Shown: positions 23,911 through 36,374, numbered from the stretch's first letter. The stretch is DNA of 64,000 nt from Boletus sp. NGJ (GCA_019096195.1 JAGTXK010000243.1:310001-374000); one strand, 5' to 3'. Notes: generated by a model from the letters alone, not told the origin. Translations and numbers: made by a program.

Positions 23911-24348
23911 TTTGCAGATAGCGACGTGGATGGCACTGAGTGAAGCTGGTGCGATCATGATCAGCTTGTCGCCGTCCCTCACCAACTCTGCCAATCCCGA
24001 GCCACGTGGTGGGCACAACAAAAAAAGGTAATTCGAATTGTAAACGCTCACCCAGATGATGCAAGGTAAGAATCCTGATACTCTCGTCTGATCCGAACAA
24101 GCGGGCGTAAGTGCAGTACGACATGGTCAAGTTGGATCCACTATGTAGTGCTCGGAACCTTGATCGCAAGACGGTTACGTGTACCATGCATGTCACGGAC
24201 AGTGAGCTAACTCGGATCGTCGCCAGTGTGTCTAACTGTCATAACGGATACTGTAACTGCCAAACTGGATTATAATGGGGTTGTGAAACGTGTCGCGGAA
24301 CGGGGAGTCATCGCGCCGTGTGAGCTCTTGTCAAGTTGCTCGTCAACT

Positions 24349-27148
24349 TCATGCAGGAAGTTCCCCATAAGTCGAAAAAGTGCCGGAAAATACATGGGCA
24401 CGTGAACCACCATCTGCTGCCGATGACGACGACCTTTGAGGTAGCAACTCGCATTCATGTGATGGTTTGTGAGGAATCCATCTATACCTTGACCGCTGCC
24501 TTCCCGCATCATAGACCTGCGTTACCATCGGCTCTTCGAATCCGACCGCAAAATGGGGGGTGGAAAGGAGGTCGAACGAAGATGGATTTATCCCGTGGGT
24601 ACGTAGGTGTCGCTTCGCGTTCGATCGGACAGCAAAGCTTTTTTCACAGTTTGCTACAACACATTTGAAGGCTAACGGCAAGATCACTTAGCGCGTTTCT
24701 CGACGACGATGTACAAGAGACATACGCTTTGCTCCCGAATGGGAATTCATATGTATAGCCAAACCACTTAGCCGAGCGAACATCTTCTTGCACAGTTCGC
24801 ATTGGTGCAATTTCGACCTCTTCTGACGGTCGGAACTGGAAGGTCTTTGATCGCCCACACGAGAGTTCGTGCTGGGACCCAGGAGCCTTGGGTCTTCGAA
24901 AGAAATCGACGAGGAGGTCGGAAAGGTCGAAGAAGGGGACGGGTGCGTGACCTTTGACTCATCGTCCGCAACAATGTTCATATCCAGGGGACTGTTCAAC
25001 ATATGTCGGTTCTCAGGGTCGTCAATGGGCTGCAATTTCGACTCAGAGAGCTGGAAGGTCATGGACGGTTGGAGTGCCTGTGTACGGTATATGTGATGGG
25101 AGAACTCGACGTTCCATGACTGGATCTGAAACTGATTCATCATCGGGGACATTCGAGTCACTTGTTCGACGTCAGATTCTTTATGCGACTCATCAGAGGG
25201 TGCTCTCGGGCGGTTCACTAGCTGAGGTCCTCATTATCCTCGGAGGTGACTGCGTCCAGGGGTAATACCCAAATTGCGCATGAGAGAGCCGGGGTATCTG
25301 TCAGATATTTTGACAATGAACGAGCTCGCTACTCACCCAGGAGCCTTTCCTGAGCGTCTGGGACCCTTGCAGGGGCGCATCAACGCTATGCGGTGTTGGG
25401 AGGCAATAAGAGAAATCTTGGAAGCTTGGCGCGTCACTAGCGTATGGCGGTAATGCGTGCGGTGTGGTACGCTGGGATGACACAGGATACGCAGCGGGTT
25501 GAGGAGTCATGCAAGGAGTCTGATCATCGAACTTTTGTGCGTTTTCGCCAGCACCGAGATAAGGGTGGTATTGGGGTTCGCGGCTGGAAACAGAGCGGAG
25601 GTTAATCCGATCCGAACTCAAGTCCATGGAATGAGGTTTCTTGTCTAACGTGATATCACTTGCCAAGTCGTTTGGCAAGCGCAATTGATCAACACCAGAG
25701 TGAGTGGGTAATTCGTGCTCTTTGTCTTTCAGATAGACAGTGTCTGAGAGCGATGAGCAATTATGGCAGCACGGAAATGACATCCTTACCTTTCTGTGTA
25801 ACTATAGAATAGTGCACCGGCACTAATGCTTCAAGACGGTTCTCAAGGTCCTCCAGCGTCCATGATTGTCCCTGGATCACGACGATTAAAAAATGAGCAT
25901 GAGAGGAAAGGATTCCCCACCCCTTCGAACAATTTGAGCATCGCTATCCACTGACTATCGTGGGTCACAGCGATTTTTGCGAATGGTTCCTATACCACCA
26001 TGAGTATAACGTCGCATACATTGATCCAAGCCGTTACAGACCTTTCTCAATAGATACTGGTTAATCATCTCCGATGGATGGGACGCCTAGTAAGGGACTG
26101 CGTTGATCTATGTCCAAACTGGTGATGTAGAATGAAACTTACCTGTGATATTTGTGGTACATGCTGAATTATTACATTGCTTTTTGGAGTCTCCGTCGCT
26201 GTTTCCCGATTCGAGTCCCCCGCCAGTGGATTTAGGGACCGAGAGAGGGACAAAATCCTGCCAAGTAATCCACCCTCTCGATGTTCACTCGGTTCTTGCT
26301 CAGAGAGATTAGGTGTGACCGTGATCCCGCGAATGAAAATGGTTTGGTTATTTTGCCCTTGACGGTCTGGTGGCGGGCCAATCTTGCGCTTAAAACGACC
26401 TGCAGGCTGCCAAACTGAGGCATCCCGTATAGTCCGTTCATCTACTTCCACCAATGTGCAGTGCACACGCACTGGGTCGGTATTCGCAGCTGTCCGCATG
26501 CCGAATGACGCAATGGACCATGAACATGTTTTATAGTACCCAGTGAGTAGGTAGATCGAGTTGGATCGCGGCCATCCGAGACGATCCCTAAAACGCTCGA
26601 GCCAATCCGCCCCATGCTCCCTTGCATAGTTCTCAAATAGTTGCCTATGACGGAGTCCAAGCTCAAACGACTGTGCCCCTTGAGGTAAGATGATATGTGC
26701 TCCGTCATCAGACAGAGTGGCGCCATATTCAGTTGTCCTACGACTAGCCGTGGAGTCAGCTGTTGTTGCACGATTGTGGGAGGAAGCTTGCATACCTGAC
26801 ACCAGCGACGTCCAACACCTCCAATCGGTCGACATCCCATGATGTTTCAGGTGACGAGACCACCTCACGAAGTAGGAGGTCTTCGCCGCCACAGCGAACA
26901 TCATCCTCCTCGATTGGTGGGAAGTTCGGTAGGGAATCAGCACTTCCTGGAAGAGATTCAAGGATATTGAAGAAAAAGTCGAATCGCCCTCGTTCATCGA
27001 CGGTGCCAACGTCTCCGATCCTGAGGCCGACGCTCTGGCGAGCCCGTGGCAATAAGTCTGGGTCGGGATTCCACAGAGGGTAGCCCTGTATGAAAAGATG
27101 TTTTGCAAATGCAGCCTGCTCAGAAAGAAGGGGCGGGGGCGAGGGCAT
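24349..27148 (-). CDS. Agaricomycete GDVG/GYYK-module protein fused to two C2H2 zinc fingers
   Basis: Eight exons fit on the minus strand: 26796-27148, 26143-26737, 26042-26086, 25921-25989, 25790-25871, 25337-25743, 24726-25221 and 24349-24671. They total 2370 nt, or 789 residues in one frame. The N-terminal module (about 390 residues) has GYPLWNPDP, GLRIGDVGTVDERGRF, GAHIILPQGAQ and YLLTGYYKTCSWSIASF. I recognise it as a family common in Agaricomycetes but with no known function. The C-terminal half carries HQCELCKKMFARLSGLAIHMNSH and, across an intron, FKCVVANCEKSFAVRSN-A-K-R-H-L-R-T-H (two C2H2 fingers joined by GAKP), then a VYDAGRQRSRYRWIP tail common to fungal C2H2 regulators. A nuclear DNA-binding role is likely. 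The N-terminal module is almost identical to that of the TPR gene at 29.2-32.6 kb. Whether the two halves are truly one transcript rests on splice consensus and the matching exon series in the paralogue. Confidence 0.75.
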
Positions 27149-27817
27149 ACTAAGGAGCTCAGCTGGGAGTGAAACGATACGTCTGTCAATTAGTGAGAGA
27201 TGAAAGTCCATCAATATAACCAATCCACGCCATTGAGATAAGCAAAAGCGTGATTATTCACCTGTGTCGGTGAGAGTAGGTACTCACCCAAGGAAGGTGC
27301 CGAGCGCCGAGGGACACAAAAAAGAAGATTCTGAATCTGATTGAAAAGAGGCATCATGTTCAATTGCAGTTCAATTGCAGGGATTCCTGTGAACGGTTAT
27401 GCAAAGCGTGAGGTGTGTTGCCTAGTACGCAGCAATCCGAAAATGGTTGTTCACTGGCAGTACTTAGTCACCTTGCTTGACAAGGTCACCCCGTGTGGGC
27501 TTCCTGTGCCAAACGTCCACACGACCAAATAGACAGTAAAATAATAAAGATTAAGCCCTCTTTTCGTCCTGTATGGTATCGCAGCGAACAAACCGGCTTT
27601 TAGCATATATGTCGGGAGTCAACAGAGTCGAAATCCACAAGCAAAGTGATTGGCGTCAGCGACGCCCCCTTGTATGTAGTGCTGCACAAGCAGTGTACAA
27701 GTACTAGCGTGCACAGCTCACGTAATACAGACACGCTTGTACAGAACTGTACGACACCAATGAATGTCACAATGCTGTACTAAAAGTCTGTTATAGGAAG
27801 CTGTGGAGGCAACACGC
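27149..27817. other. 5' flank of zinc-finger fusion gene
   Basis: The part up to about 27410 is homologous to the flank of the TPR gene (32.64-32.88 kb; shared CCATCAATATAACCAATCCA and GGATTCCTGTG). Beyond that nothing is recognised. Confidence 0.5.
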
Positions 27818-28490
27818 CCATGATGTAGGTCACCCCAAAGTACATGTTTTCAGTGGAGGAGGGTGGCAAGTCGAATGCTACTGGTGCCATGGTTGGACGA
27901 ATTAAAAAGGTCGTGCCATGAGGGATCGAGTCTTGAAGCTTGAAGCTTGAAGTCGGAGTTGAGCCTCTCGTAAGACGAGAAAGGCGCGGGGTAACTTAGA
28001 ACACACAGACGGAGCCCCTTGCGAGGGCCGAGGACGACGACTTCGATTATTTTATCCCCTCAGTACAGGCCGAGCTATATACTATCGCGCTATTGCAAAT
28101 GGACGACTCAGATGTATAATCCGAATCTAATGCCGCCCGAGGCCGAGCTTGGCTTGCGCATGTTTACCCTAGTCGCTATCCTCCAAGGGCGGTCACTATC
28201 CACCAACAGAGTCGCATAGGATTATTCTTTCATGCCGACCTTCAATGAACGTCAGACTCTTCAAATCTTGAGTCAGTTTGCGCGGTCGTAAATGGATAGT
28301 ATCAGAAAAAAAGGGGGGAGGGAAGAAGGTGAGATGGCATATCGAGGCTCCTTGCATTCTGAGTTTCTCCTCAGCGACTGCACTTTACCTGCGCGTGTGG
28401 ACTCAATCTACCATGGTACGCCCGAGGTTACCAGGACGATCACAGGCTGTCCCATGTATATATTCTGAATCTGGTACATAACGAGACCTT
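27818..28490. repeat. Segmental duplication flank, copy B
   Basis: Diverged copy of 23455-23910, in the same orientation and lying 3' of the TPR gene. It carries an expanded CTTGAAG repeat near 27947-27970. Confidence 0.7.
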
Positions 28491-29183
28491 CCTTGGTGCT
28501 ACTCCTGATTGACGTCGCATTCGGCGCCGAATGCTTGGCCCTCTGGACAACTCGTCTGCATTCTGAAGCAGGGGAGTCATTCGATTACCTACAAAACATG
28601 CTGCACGTCATAGTTTGGGCCCTAGATGACCATGTTGACGAGCTCCTGACCCTTCTCCGTGCGCTCGGAATCTGATCCGTGTTCACACTGGTTCCGCCGT
28701 TGCGCATCGCGAAACGCCTCAGACGCCGGATAATTATCAGTTTTTTCTGGCTGGTGGTTGGAGGGATCTTCCGGAATGGGACAAATGGTAGGTCGAGCTG
28801 TTGAGGGGTCCCATTGAGGAACAGCGTTGTGCAAACTTGACATGGTACGCAAACGTCGTTGACAACCTGAACTGGCTTGCTAGGATGATGTCTTGCATGA
28901 TACAGTAGCGAAAACGGGCGACCTCAACTTACGTACACTCTGGGTACTAAACAATATCCCTCGAACACTTGCCCAACTAATGCATTCATCTTCAAACACC
29001 ATTCCCTTGCCAAGAGTCCGTTCGGAGACGTAGGTGAATAAATCAGCTATGGATTCATGTGACGTGACATAGTATAGTACTGTATTGAGGAAGTCCGTGT
29101 ACCTGTAAAACTTAAATGGTCGGATGAGTGGTCACTAAAGTAGAACTACTAGTGTTACAGTATGAAGGATTGAAATAGTACAC
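28491..29183. other. 3' flank of TPR gene, possible small minus-strand exon
   Basis: A minus-strand frame at 28622-28852 (76 codons, rich in charged residues and proline) looks coding-like but has no family match or clear splice partners. It could be a remnant of the original 3' exons. Confidence 0.3.
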
Positions 29184-32100
29184 TCAGCCCGGCAAGGTGC
29201 TCGGAACGAGTTTTGAAGGTGTTACCGAGGCTGTTCGGATGTCCTTCAAGGGAGATTCACGTTTCTCGGAATGACTATCAGGAGTGTCGAGTGTGTTCCA
29301 GGCCCGGGAGTTGTCCAGATAGTCAGGCTTATTGGGATGATCTTTAGGGGTGAGGTCAACAGCATCCCTCTGCCTCGAAATCGCTTGTTCAAGGTCTTTC
29401 CGCTCCCGAAGGTGCTCGAAACGAGCTTCGAAGTCCTTTCCGAGGTTGTTCAGATAACCGAGCTTGTTAGGATGACTGTCAGGAGTGAGGTCAACAGCAT
29501 TCCTGTGCCTCGAAATTGCTTGCTCGATATCCCTCGACTCCTTGAGGCACTCGAAGCGAGTGAAGAAGTCAGTTCCCAGGTAGTTCAGATGGAGAGGCTT
29601 ATTGGGGTGACCATCAGGGGTTAGGTCAACAGCATCCCTGTGCCTCGAAATTGCCTCCTCGAGGTCACTCAACTCCCCCAACTCCCCACCAACTCGGAGG
29701 CGCTCGAAGCAGACCTTGAAAGCATTGCCGAGGTGGTTCAAATAACCTGGTTTGTCGGGGTGATCATCAGGAGTTAGGTCAACAGCATCCTTGTGTCTCG
29801 AAATTGCTTGTTCGAGGTCTTTCAGCTCCTTAAGTTGCTCGAAACGAGCACTGAAATCATTTCCAAGGTTGTTCAGATAACCAGGCTTGTTGGGGTGACT
29901 GTCAGGAGTGACATCAACAGCATAACTGTGCCTCGAAATCGCTTGCTCGAGGTCGCTCAGCTCCCCGAGGCACTGGAAACGAGCTCTGAAATCATTGCCC
30001 AGGTTATTCAGATGGACAGGCTTGTTGGGGTGACCATCAGGAGTGAGATCAACAGCATCCTTGTGCCTCGAAATTGCATGTTCGAGGTCACTCAACTCCC
30101 CCAAGCGCTCGAAACGAGTAAAGAAATCATTTCCAAGGTTATTCAGATAGCCAGGTTTGTTGGGATCACCATCAGGGGTTAGGTGAGTAGCATCCACATG
30201 GCTGGAAAGTGCTTGCTCGAGGTCTCTCAGCTCCCCGAGATGCTGGAAACGAGTGAGGAAGGCATTGCCAAGGTTGTTTAGATAGCCAGGTTTGTTGGGA
30301 TCACCATCAAGGGTTAGGTAAGTGGCATCCAGATGCCTAGAGAATGCTTGCTCGAGGTCACTCAGCTCCCCGAGGCGCTCGAAACGGGCCTTGAAAGCAT
30401 TACCGAGGTGGTTCAAATAGCCAGGTTTGTTGGGGTGACCATCAGGAGTGAGGTCAACAGCATTCGTGTGCCTCGAGATTGCGTGCTCAAGGTCACCCAG
30501 CTCCCCGAGGCACTGGAAACGAACTCTGAAGTCACTGCCGAGGTCATTCAGATAACCAGGTTTATTGGGGTGACCGTCAGGGATGAGGTCGATAGCATCC
30601 TCATGCTTCGAAATCGCTTGCTCGAGGTCTTTCAGCTCCCCGAGGCGAAGGAAACGAGCTCTGAAGTCATTGCCGAGGTTGTTCAAATAGCCAGGCTTAT
30701 CGGGGTGACTGTCGAGAGTAAGGTCAACAGCATCCCTGTGCCTCAAAGTTGCTTGCTCAAGGTCGCCAAGCTCCCCGAGGCACTGGAAACGAGCTTTGAA
30801 GTCATTTCCAAGGTTGTTCAGATGGACAGGCTTGTTGGGGTGACCATCAGGGGTTTGGTCAACAGCATTCTTGTGCTTTGACATTGCTTCCTCGAGGTCA
30901 CTTAACTTGCCGAGGTGACCAAATTGATACGATAACACCATGGCATGAGATGAGGATGAGGCTCCATCAGTGGCTCCGAGCTTATCAGAGACGACGTGAG
31001 GGTCAGTAATGTGCTGAAGGTTCGCAAGGGAACCATGTGCGTGAGGTTTCTCGTCTGACGTGAACTCGCTTGCCGGGGTACTGGGCAAGCGCGATCGACC
31101 AATACCAGAGTGACTGGGTGATCGTGATCCATGCTCTTTGTCTCTCAGATAGACAGTGTCTGAGAGCGATGAGCAACTGCGACAGCATGAAAATGCCTTT
31201 CTTACCTTTCTGTGTAACTATAGAAAAGTGCACCGGCACTAATGTTTCAAGACGGTTCTCCAGGTCCTCCAGCGTCCACGATTGTCCCTGGATCACAACA
31301 GTTAAACGACGAGCATAAGAGAAAAAGATTCCGATTCCTCACCCCTTCAAGCAATCCGAGCATTGCTATCCACTGACTATCATGAGTCACAGCAACTTTT
31401 GCGGATGGTGCCTACACTACCATGAGCACAACCGTCGTCGTATACCTTGATTCAAGGCGCTACAAACATTTGTTAATAGATACTGGTTAACAACCTCCGA
31501 TGGATGGGACGCCTAATAAGTGACTCCGTTGATCCAGGTCCCGGTGATGCAGGATGAAATTTACCTGTGTTAAGTTTGGTACATGCTCGATTTTTACATC
31601 GCTTTTTGGAGTCTCCGTCGCTGTTTCCCGATTCGAGTCCCCCGCCAGTGGATTTAGGGACCGAGAGAGGGACAAAATCCTGCCAAGTAATCCACCCTCT
31701 CGCTGTTCACTCGGTTCTTGCTCAGAGAGATTAGGTGTGACCGTGATCCCGCGAATGAAAATGGTTTGGTTATTTTGCCCTTGACGGTCTGGTGGCGGGC
31801 CAATCTTGCGCTTAAAACGACCTGCAGGCTGCCAAACTGAGGCATCCCGTATAGTCCGTTCATCTACTTCCACCAATGTGCAGTGCACACGCACTGGGTC
31901 GGTATTCGCAGCTGTCCGCATGCCGAATGACGCAATGGACCATGAACATGTTTTATAGTACCCAGTGAGTAGGTAGATCGAGTTGGATCGCGGCCATCCG
32001 AGACGATCCCTAAAACGCTCGAGCCAATCCGCCCCATGCTCCCTTGCATAGTTCTCAAATAGTTGCCTATGATGGAGCCCAAGCTCAAATGACTGTGCCC

Positions 32101-32570
32101 CTTGAGGTAAGATGATATGTGCACCGTCATCAGACAGAGTGGCGCCATATTCAGTTGTCCTACGACTAGCTGTAGAGTCAGCTGTTGTTGCACGATTGTG
32201 GGAGGAAGCTTGCATACCTGACACCAGCGACGTCCAATACCTCCAATCGGTCGACATCCCATGGTGTTTCAGGTGATGAGACCACCTCACGAGGTAGGAG
32301 GTCTTCGTCGTCACAGCGAACATCGTCCTCCTCAATTGGTGGGAAGTTCGGTGGGGAATCAGCACTTCCTGGAAGAGATTCAAGGATATTGAAGAAAAAG
32401 TCGAATCGCCCTCGTTCATCGACGGTGCCAACATCCCCGATCCTGAGGCCGACGCTCCGGCGAGCCCGTGGCAATGAGTCTGGGTTAGGATTCCACAGAG
32501 GATAACCCTGTACAAAAAGATGTTTTGCAAATGCGGCCTGCTCGGAAAGAAGGGGTTGAGGCGGGGGCAT
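29184..32570 (-). CDS. Agaricomycete GDVG/GYYK-module protein fused to a 12-unit TPR-like array
   Basis: Six exons fit: 32218-32570, 31565-32159, 31468-31512, 31343-31411, 31206-31287 and 29184-31159, giving 1039 residues. The first five have exactly the same lengths (353, 595, 45, 69 and 82 nt) as in the zinc-finger gene and encode the same module (GYPLWNPNP, GDVGTVDERGRF, YLLTGYYKTCSWSIASF). The last exon is different after a short shared linker (DTVYL.DKEH). It encodes twelve 45-residue repeats of the form G-E-L-x-D-L-E-Q-A-I-S-R-H-x-D-A-V-D-L-T-P-D-G-H-P-N-K-P-G-Y-L-N-N-L-G, followed by a short polar tail. Such arrays are TPR superhelices used for protein binding. Exon 2 here and in the paralogue differ by only a few bases. 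Confidence 0.8.
29270..30945 (-). repeat. 135-bp tandem repeat array encoding TPR-like units
   Basis: Twelve units with a 135-bp period (45 codons) lie inside the last exon of the TPR gene. The AGGTTRTTCAGAT landmark recurs at 29866 and 30001, and similarly along the array. One unit (near 29670-29700) carries an in-frame insertion of six codons. High unit-to-unit identity at the DNA level indicates recent expansion or homogenisation. Confidence 0.85.
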
Positions 32571-33405
32571 ACTAAGGAGTTCAGCCGTAGAGTGAAACGA
32601 TCGAAGGAGTACTGTAAAGCAGTGTAAGCCCGTCAATCAGTTGAGAGTAGTATTCCCACCCATCAATATAACCAATCCAAGTTGTTGAGATAAGCAGGCT
32701 GCGGCGCTAGAAGTGCGTCTAGAACAACGGCTGGAAGAGCCTGCCACTCCACGTACACCCTAGTGAGGGAGGTGGTATAGATATTCTGAACCTGATCAAA
32801 AGAGGCTTCGCTTTGCAAGGATTCCTGTGTCAACACAGGACCCGTTGAACAGTTATGCAACGCCTGAGGCGTTTACATCTTAGATTGATCACTTTCCTCG
32901 CCTAGGATCTACTTTTCGCTGCGTCTAATCCTATGTAGGTTCGCAGACGAAGAGTGAGTGACTAGTGAGATCTGAAGCTGAAGCTTGTAATTTGAAGGTT
33001 GGTCGGTGTAGCCCTCGTTCCTTCAACTTCAAGTTCACCACCTGATTTCCAAATATCCGGTGCTAACATTGCCAATCAAAGCATGTCAGAAAATAAAGTC
33101 TGAACTCACCAGAGTTCCATAGTCAAGACCGTACCACAACACCCTTCAAGGTTTTGCGTCCCAACACCCACACAAGATTCCAACAAGATAGAATAGCCAA
33201 CTGGGCACTATGTTTACTCATGTACGCGCACAATATATGGCACTACTCAACATGAAAATTACCACGAAAGAAAGCGAGAGGGCACCAAGAAGATGAACAT
33301 GATATACATCCCAAGCAGATCCTCTTCTTTATTGTCGGATAGACAAGTACGAGGACATAAGACCATTTTCGGAGCCATATGCGGTAGGACAGAGTAAATG
33401 GCAAA
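32571..33405. other. Intergenic, 5' flank of TPR gene
   Basis: The first 300 bp are homologous to the flank of the zinc-finger gene. No gene in the rest. Confidence 0.5.
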
Positions 33406-35832
33406 TTACATGTCGGGTTGCATGGCGATCACCTGGCCACCCTTCGCAGCTGTAGGTGTGAAAGTGTGCCAGCGGTCGTTGAAACGAACATCCAATGGCC
33501 GACCACCGTACATGTATTGCTGGAACTTGGCTGCCGGAAGACTGGTTAGAACACGGTTGCGCTCGAAACGAGAGCTAAAACGTACCAATGGCGGTCTCGG
33601 CCTCCGAGACCTGAGCAAATTGGACGACACCACATCCCTTGGATCTTGTCCCGTCAAACAGAATCTCTGCAAGCTCGACCTGCCCCGTGGTCTCGAACAA
33701 CTCTACCAAATCCTCATTGGCAGTTGACCATGGCAACTTAGGTATACATTAGGCTCGTGCTCGCACTTGGACAGCTCATGGAGGACTCACATTGCGAACC
33801 ATGATTTGCTGGCTTGGCTCAGGTTCAATGTAACCGTAACCGTAACCTCCACCGCCACCACCGCCACCACCGCCACCACCACCGCCGCCACCACCACCAC
33901 CACCACCACCACCACCACCACCACCATAGCTATCCATACGAAGACCACCGTGACCACCAGATTGATCAGGTCCTGGGTAATCCGCATAGATATCTTGGCT
34001 CGAGAAGTCGCGTCCTGATCCTTGCGACGCATATCCACCTCTGAAACCACCACCGCGGAAGCTACCGCGAAAACCACCACGTAGGCCACGACCACCACCG
34101 AAGCCACGGAGCCCACCACGGAACGCACCTGGGCCGGAAAGGCCAGCATAACGGTCCTGGAAAGCATGTGCGATGAGCAGAGAGAATCGGGAAAGAACCA
34201 GAACTCATCTACCTCGCGGACTTCGAGAGTACGACCATACCAATCAAAGCCATTATACATGCCTATAGCATAATAAGACCATCGGTCGACAAAATTAGAC
34301 AACAGGACGCACTGATGGCTTGCTGAGCATCCTTTTGTGTTTCAAAGACCACTGTGCCAGAGCCTTTGGGACGACCATCAGCACCAATGTTGATGTCAGC
34401 CCGAATGATATTCCCAGCCGCTCGGAACAAATCTTTCAAGTCCTGCCAACCTGCTTGGTAAGGCAGCTAATCGCGATATAAGCAGACATCGTGAATGAAG
34501 AAATCGGGCTGACATTGCCAACATATAGCTGATTCCCTGGATTTTGCTGGGTGCCGAAATAATTATGATGAGGAGGGCGTGGGGGCGGCTGCGCATGGAG
34601 CCCCTGCCCAGCCATCGCCATGCCAATTTTCCCCGGAACGGGAGTAGCACCGAATCGTGATTCGTTTTCTCGATCCTAAGCCGATGGCGAGTTAAGTAAT
34701 AACCCTTGCAGAACCTGTCAACTTACTTCACGGATGAATACTGGACGACCCAGGAGGGGTACTTCTGAGAGCTCCCGGATAGCTCTCTGGGCATCCTCCG
34801 GAGAAGCAAACTCCACGATACTAGGTTGCAGGTAAGCTGAAATCAATAACGCAAATGAAAGAACATACCCGCATCCTTTGGAAACTCCCGTGGGTGTGAT
34901 CAGTACTTCGGCGAAGAGGACCTCCCCAGCTATTAAACCCCAAAAGAAAACTCCCATCAATATCCTCTCAATCGTTCCAGCCATCCAACAACGGCGAAAC
35001 CGGGAAGAAAAAACGGCAAAAGGCCACTACCAGCACAATCACTCCTCCACTCTCCCTCATCAGCTCAGACTCGCACAAAAGCATCCTCCCTGCCTTTTTC
35101 CAAACGAGCGAGCTTCAGCAGAACGGATTTGCGTGCGCGGTAACCAAAGCCCATTCTCCCCCCTTCCCACGCAAAGAAAAATAATCTAATCTGAGATTCC
35201 CCCACCCACCTCCCCTCATGAATTCCATAAGATCGCGGTACTTGACGTCGTAACTGAGATTGCCAACATAAACTCGGTTTTCTCTCTTGCTGATCTTTGC
35301 GAATTCAACTGCTTCTTCATGGTCAGCGTTCATGGGCCCCCCGAGAGAACGGGCAAACGGGTCTGCAGGCTTGCGATCACGACTACGCGAACGAGTGCGT
35401 GATGGACTTCGCGAGCGGGTATGAGACCGCGAGCGACGGGAATGCCTACGGTCGCGTGGCGAGGTGGAGCGCCTGCGTGGGGACCTAGAGCGTGTGCGAC
35501 TGCGGGAGCGCTTGCGGCGCTAAAATCGGGAAAATGGTTGGATACCACATACTTTTCGGAGTGAGACACAGAAACTAACCTCGCCGTTACGCCTTTCTTC
35601 TGGCTCCCAGTGGTCGGTACGCCTACCGCGACCTAATGAGGCAAGACGGTAAATCAAAAACAACTTAGGAAAAAAAAAGAAATGGGGTAAACGTACCTGG
35701 GTCCCTTCCACCCCGGTCTCTGTCTCTCTCGCGGTCACGGTCCCTATCACGATCCCTGCGATCACGGTCTCTCTCCCGATCCCTGTCGCGGTCGTAGTCA
35801 CGGTCTTCCTTGGCCTTCATATCGACATCCAT
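33406..35832 (-). CDS. SR-like three-RRM RNA-binding protein (Gbp2/Hrb1 type)
   Basis: The minus-strand gene starts MDVDMKAKEDRDYDRDRDRE, a long RD/RE-dipeptide tract, then an RS-rich stretch, then three RNA recognition motifs. RRM1 starts NRVYVGNLSYDVKYRDLMEFM and ends IVEFASPEDAQRAI. RRM2 starts NQLYVGNLPYQAGWQDLKDLF. RRM3 starts QIMVRNLPWSTANEDLVELF, near the C-terminus. Between RRM2 and RRM3 is an RGG/glycine-rich linker ending in a long poly-glycine run. This order (SR domain, RRM, RRM, RGG linker, RRM) is that of yeast Gbp2/Hrb1, nuclear shuttling proteins that guard mRNA quality and export through the THO/TREX complex. Exon 1 is 35697-35832, exon 2 35580-35632, and exon 3 begins at 35520. 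The intron after RRM1's start is about 290 bp, longer than usual. At least six exons. Confidence 0.85.
33847..33926 (-). repeat. Trinucleotide repeat coding for poly-glycine
   Basis: Runs of CCA/CCG on the plus strand are GGT/GGC on the coding strand, encoding about 25 glycines in the linker before RRM3. The array is prone to length change but stays in frame. Confidence 0.9.
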
Positions 35833-36374
35833 TTGAGCGAAAAAGAGTAGAAGTAAAAGTAAGAGTCAGAGTCCGGTCGGGTAAATTTATAGCTCCGATT
35901 GAATACACAGGGTAGTCAGGTGACCACTGCGCATACTACAACTAGTAACATTGCCAAGTAACTTACAAGGAAAATACAACTTGGCAAGTACACCTTAATA
36001 ACCACTGATCAGCAACCTGCAAACTTTAGGGCGGTACGAGCGCCTCATAGGAAGAACTAGTGGACTTCAAACCATGTGCGTCGTTACGGTCTTGAACACG
36101 CCATTGACATGACAGCCACGTAAACGAACTCTGCAAATTGAACCGTTGTCAGATTCGAACACAGACCACGATGTATCATTCATGGAATCGGATCCCATGT
36201 GGCCTAATGTGCTACACGGGGTACCCAGACCGTGCTTTATCCTGTCATGATCTCTGCTTGTGCATATTTTACAGGCACACGTGGAGTCGGATTTCAGATT
36301 GACAATGCGAGTCAGGTGACCCAGAGCGTTCTTTCTCCTCTGCTCCTACCAGTGCCACTGCGACGGACAACAGG
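35833..36374. other. Divergent promoter region
   Basis: Separates the RNA-binding protein gene (minus) and the cysteine-rich gene (plus). No supported gene. Confidence 0.5.

Noticed and set aside
29184-30945. CRISPR-like spacing of repeats
   Set aside because: The 135-bp units are in-frame coding repeats with no spacers, in a eukaryotic gene.
33787-34302. Minus-strand frame with a long valine run resembling a membrane helix
   Set aside because: It is the wrong frame of the glycine-rich linker of the RNA-binding protein. The valines come from the GGT repeat read one base off.
36120-36240. Possible tRNA (T-loop-like GATTCGAACA and an A-box-like stretch on the minus strand)
   Set aside because: The T-stem and acceptor stem do not pair, and no anticodon arm could be formed.
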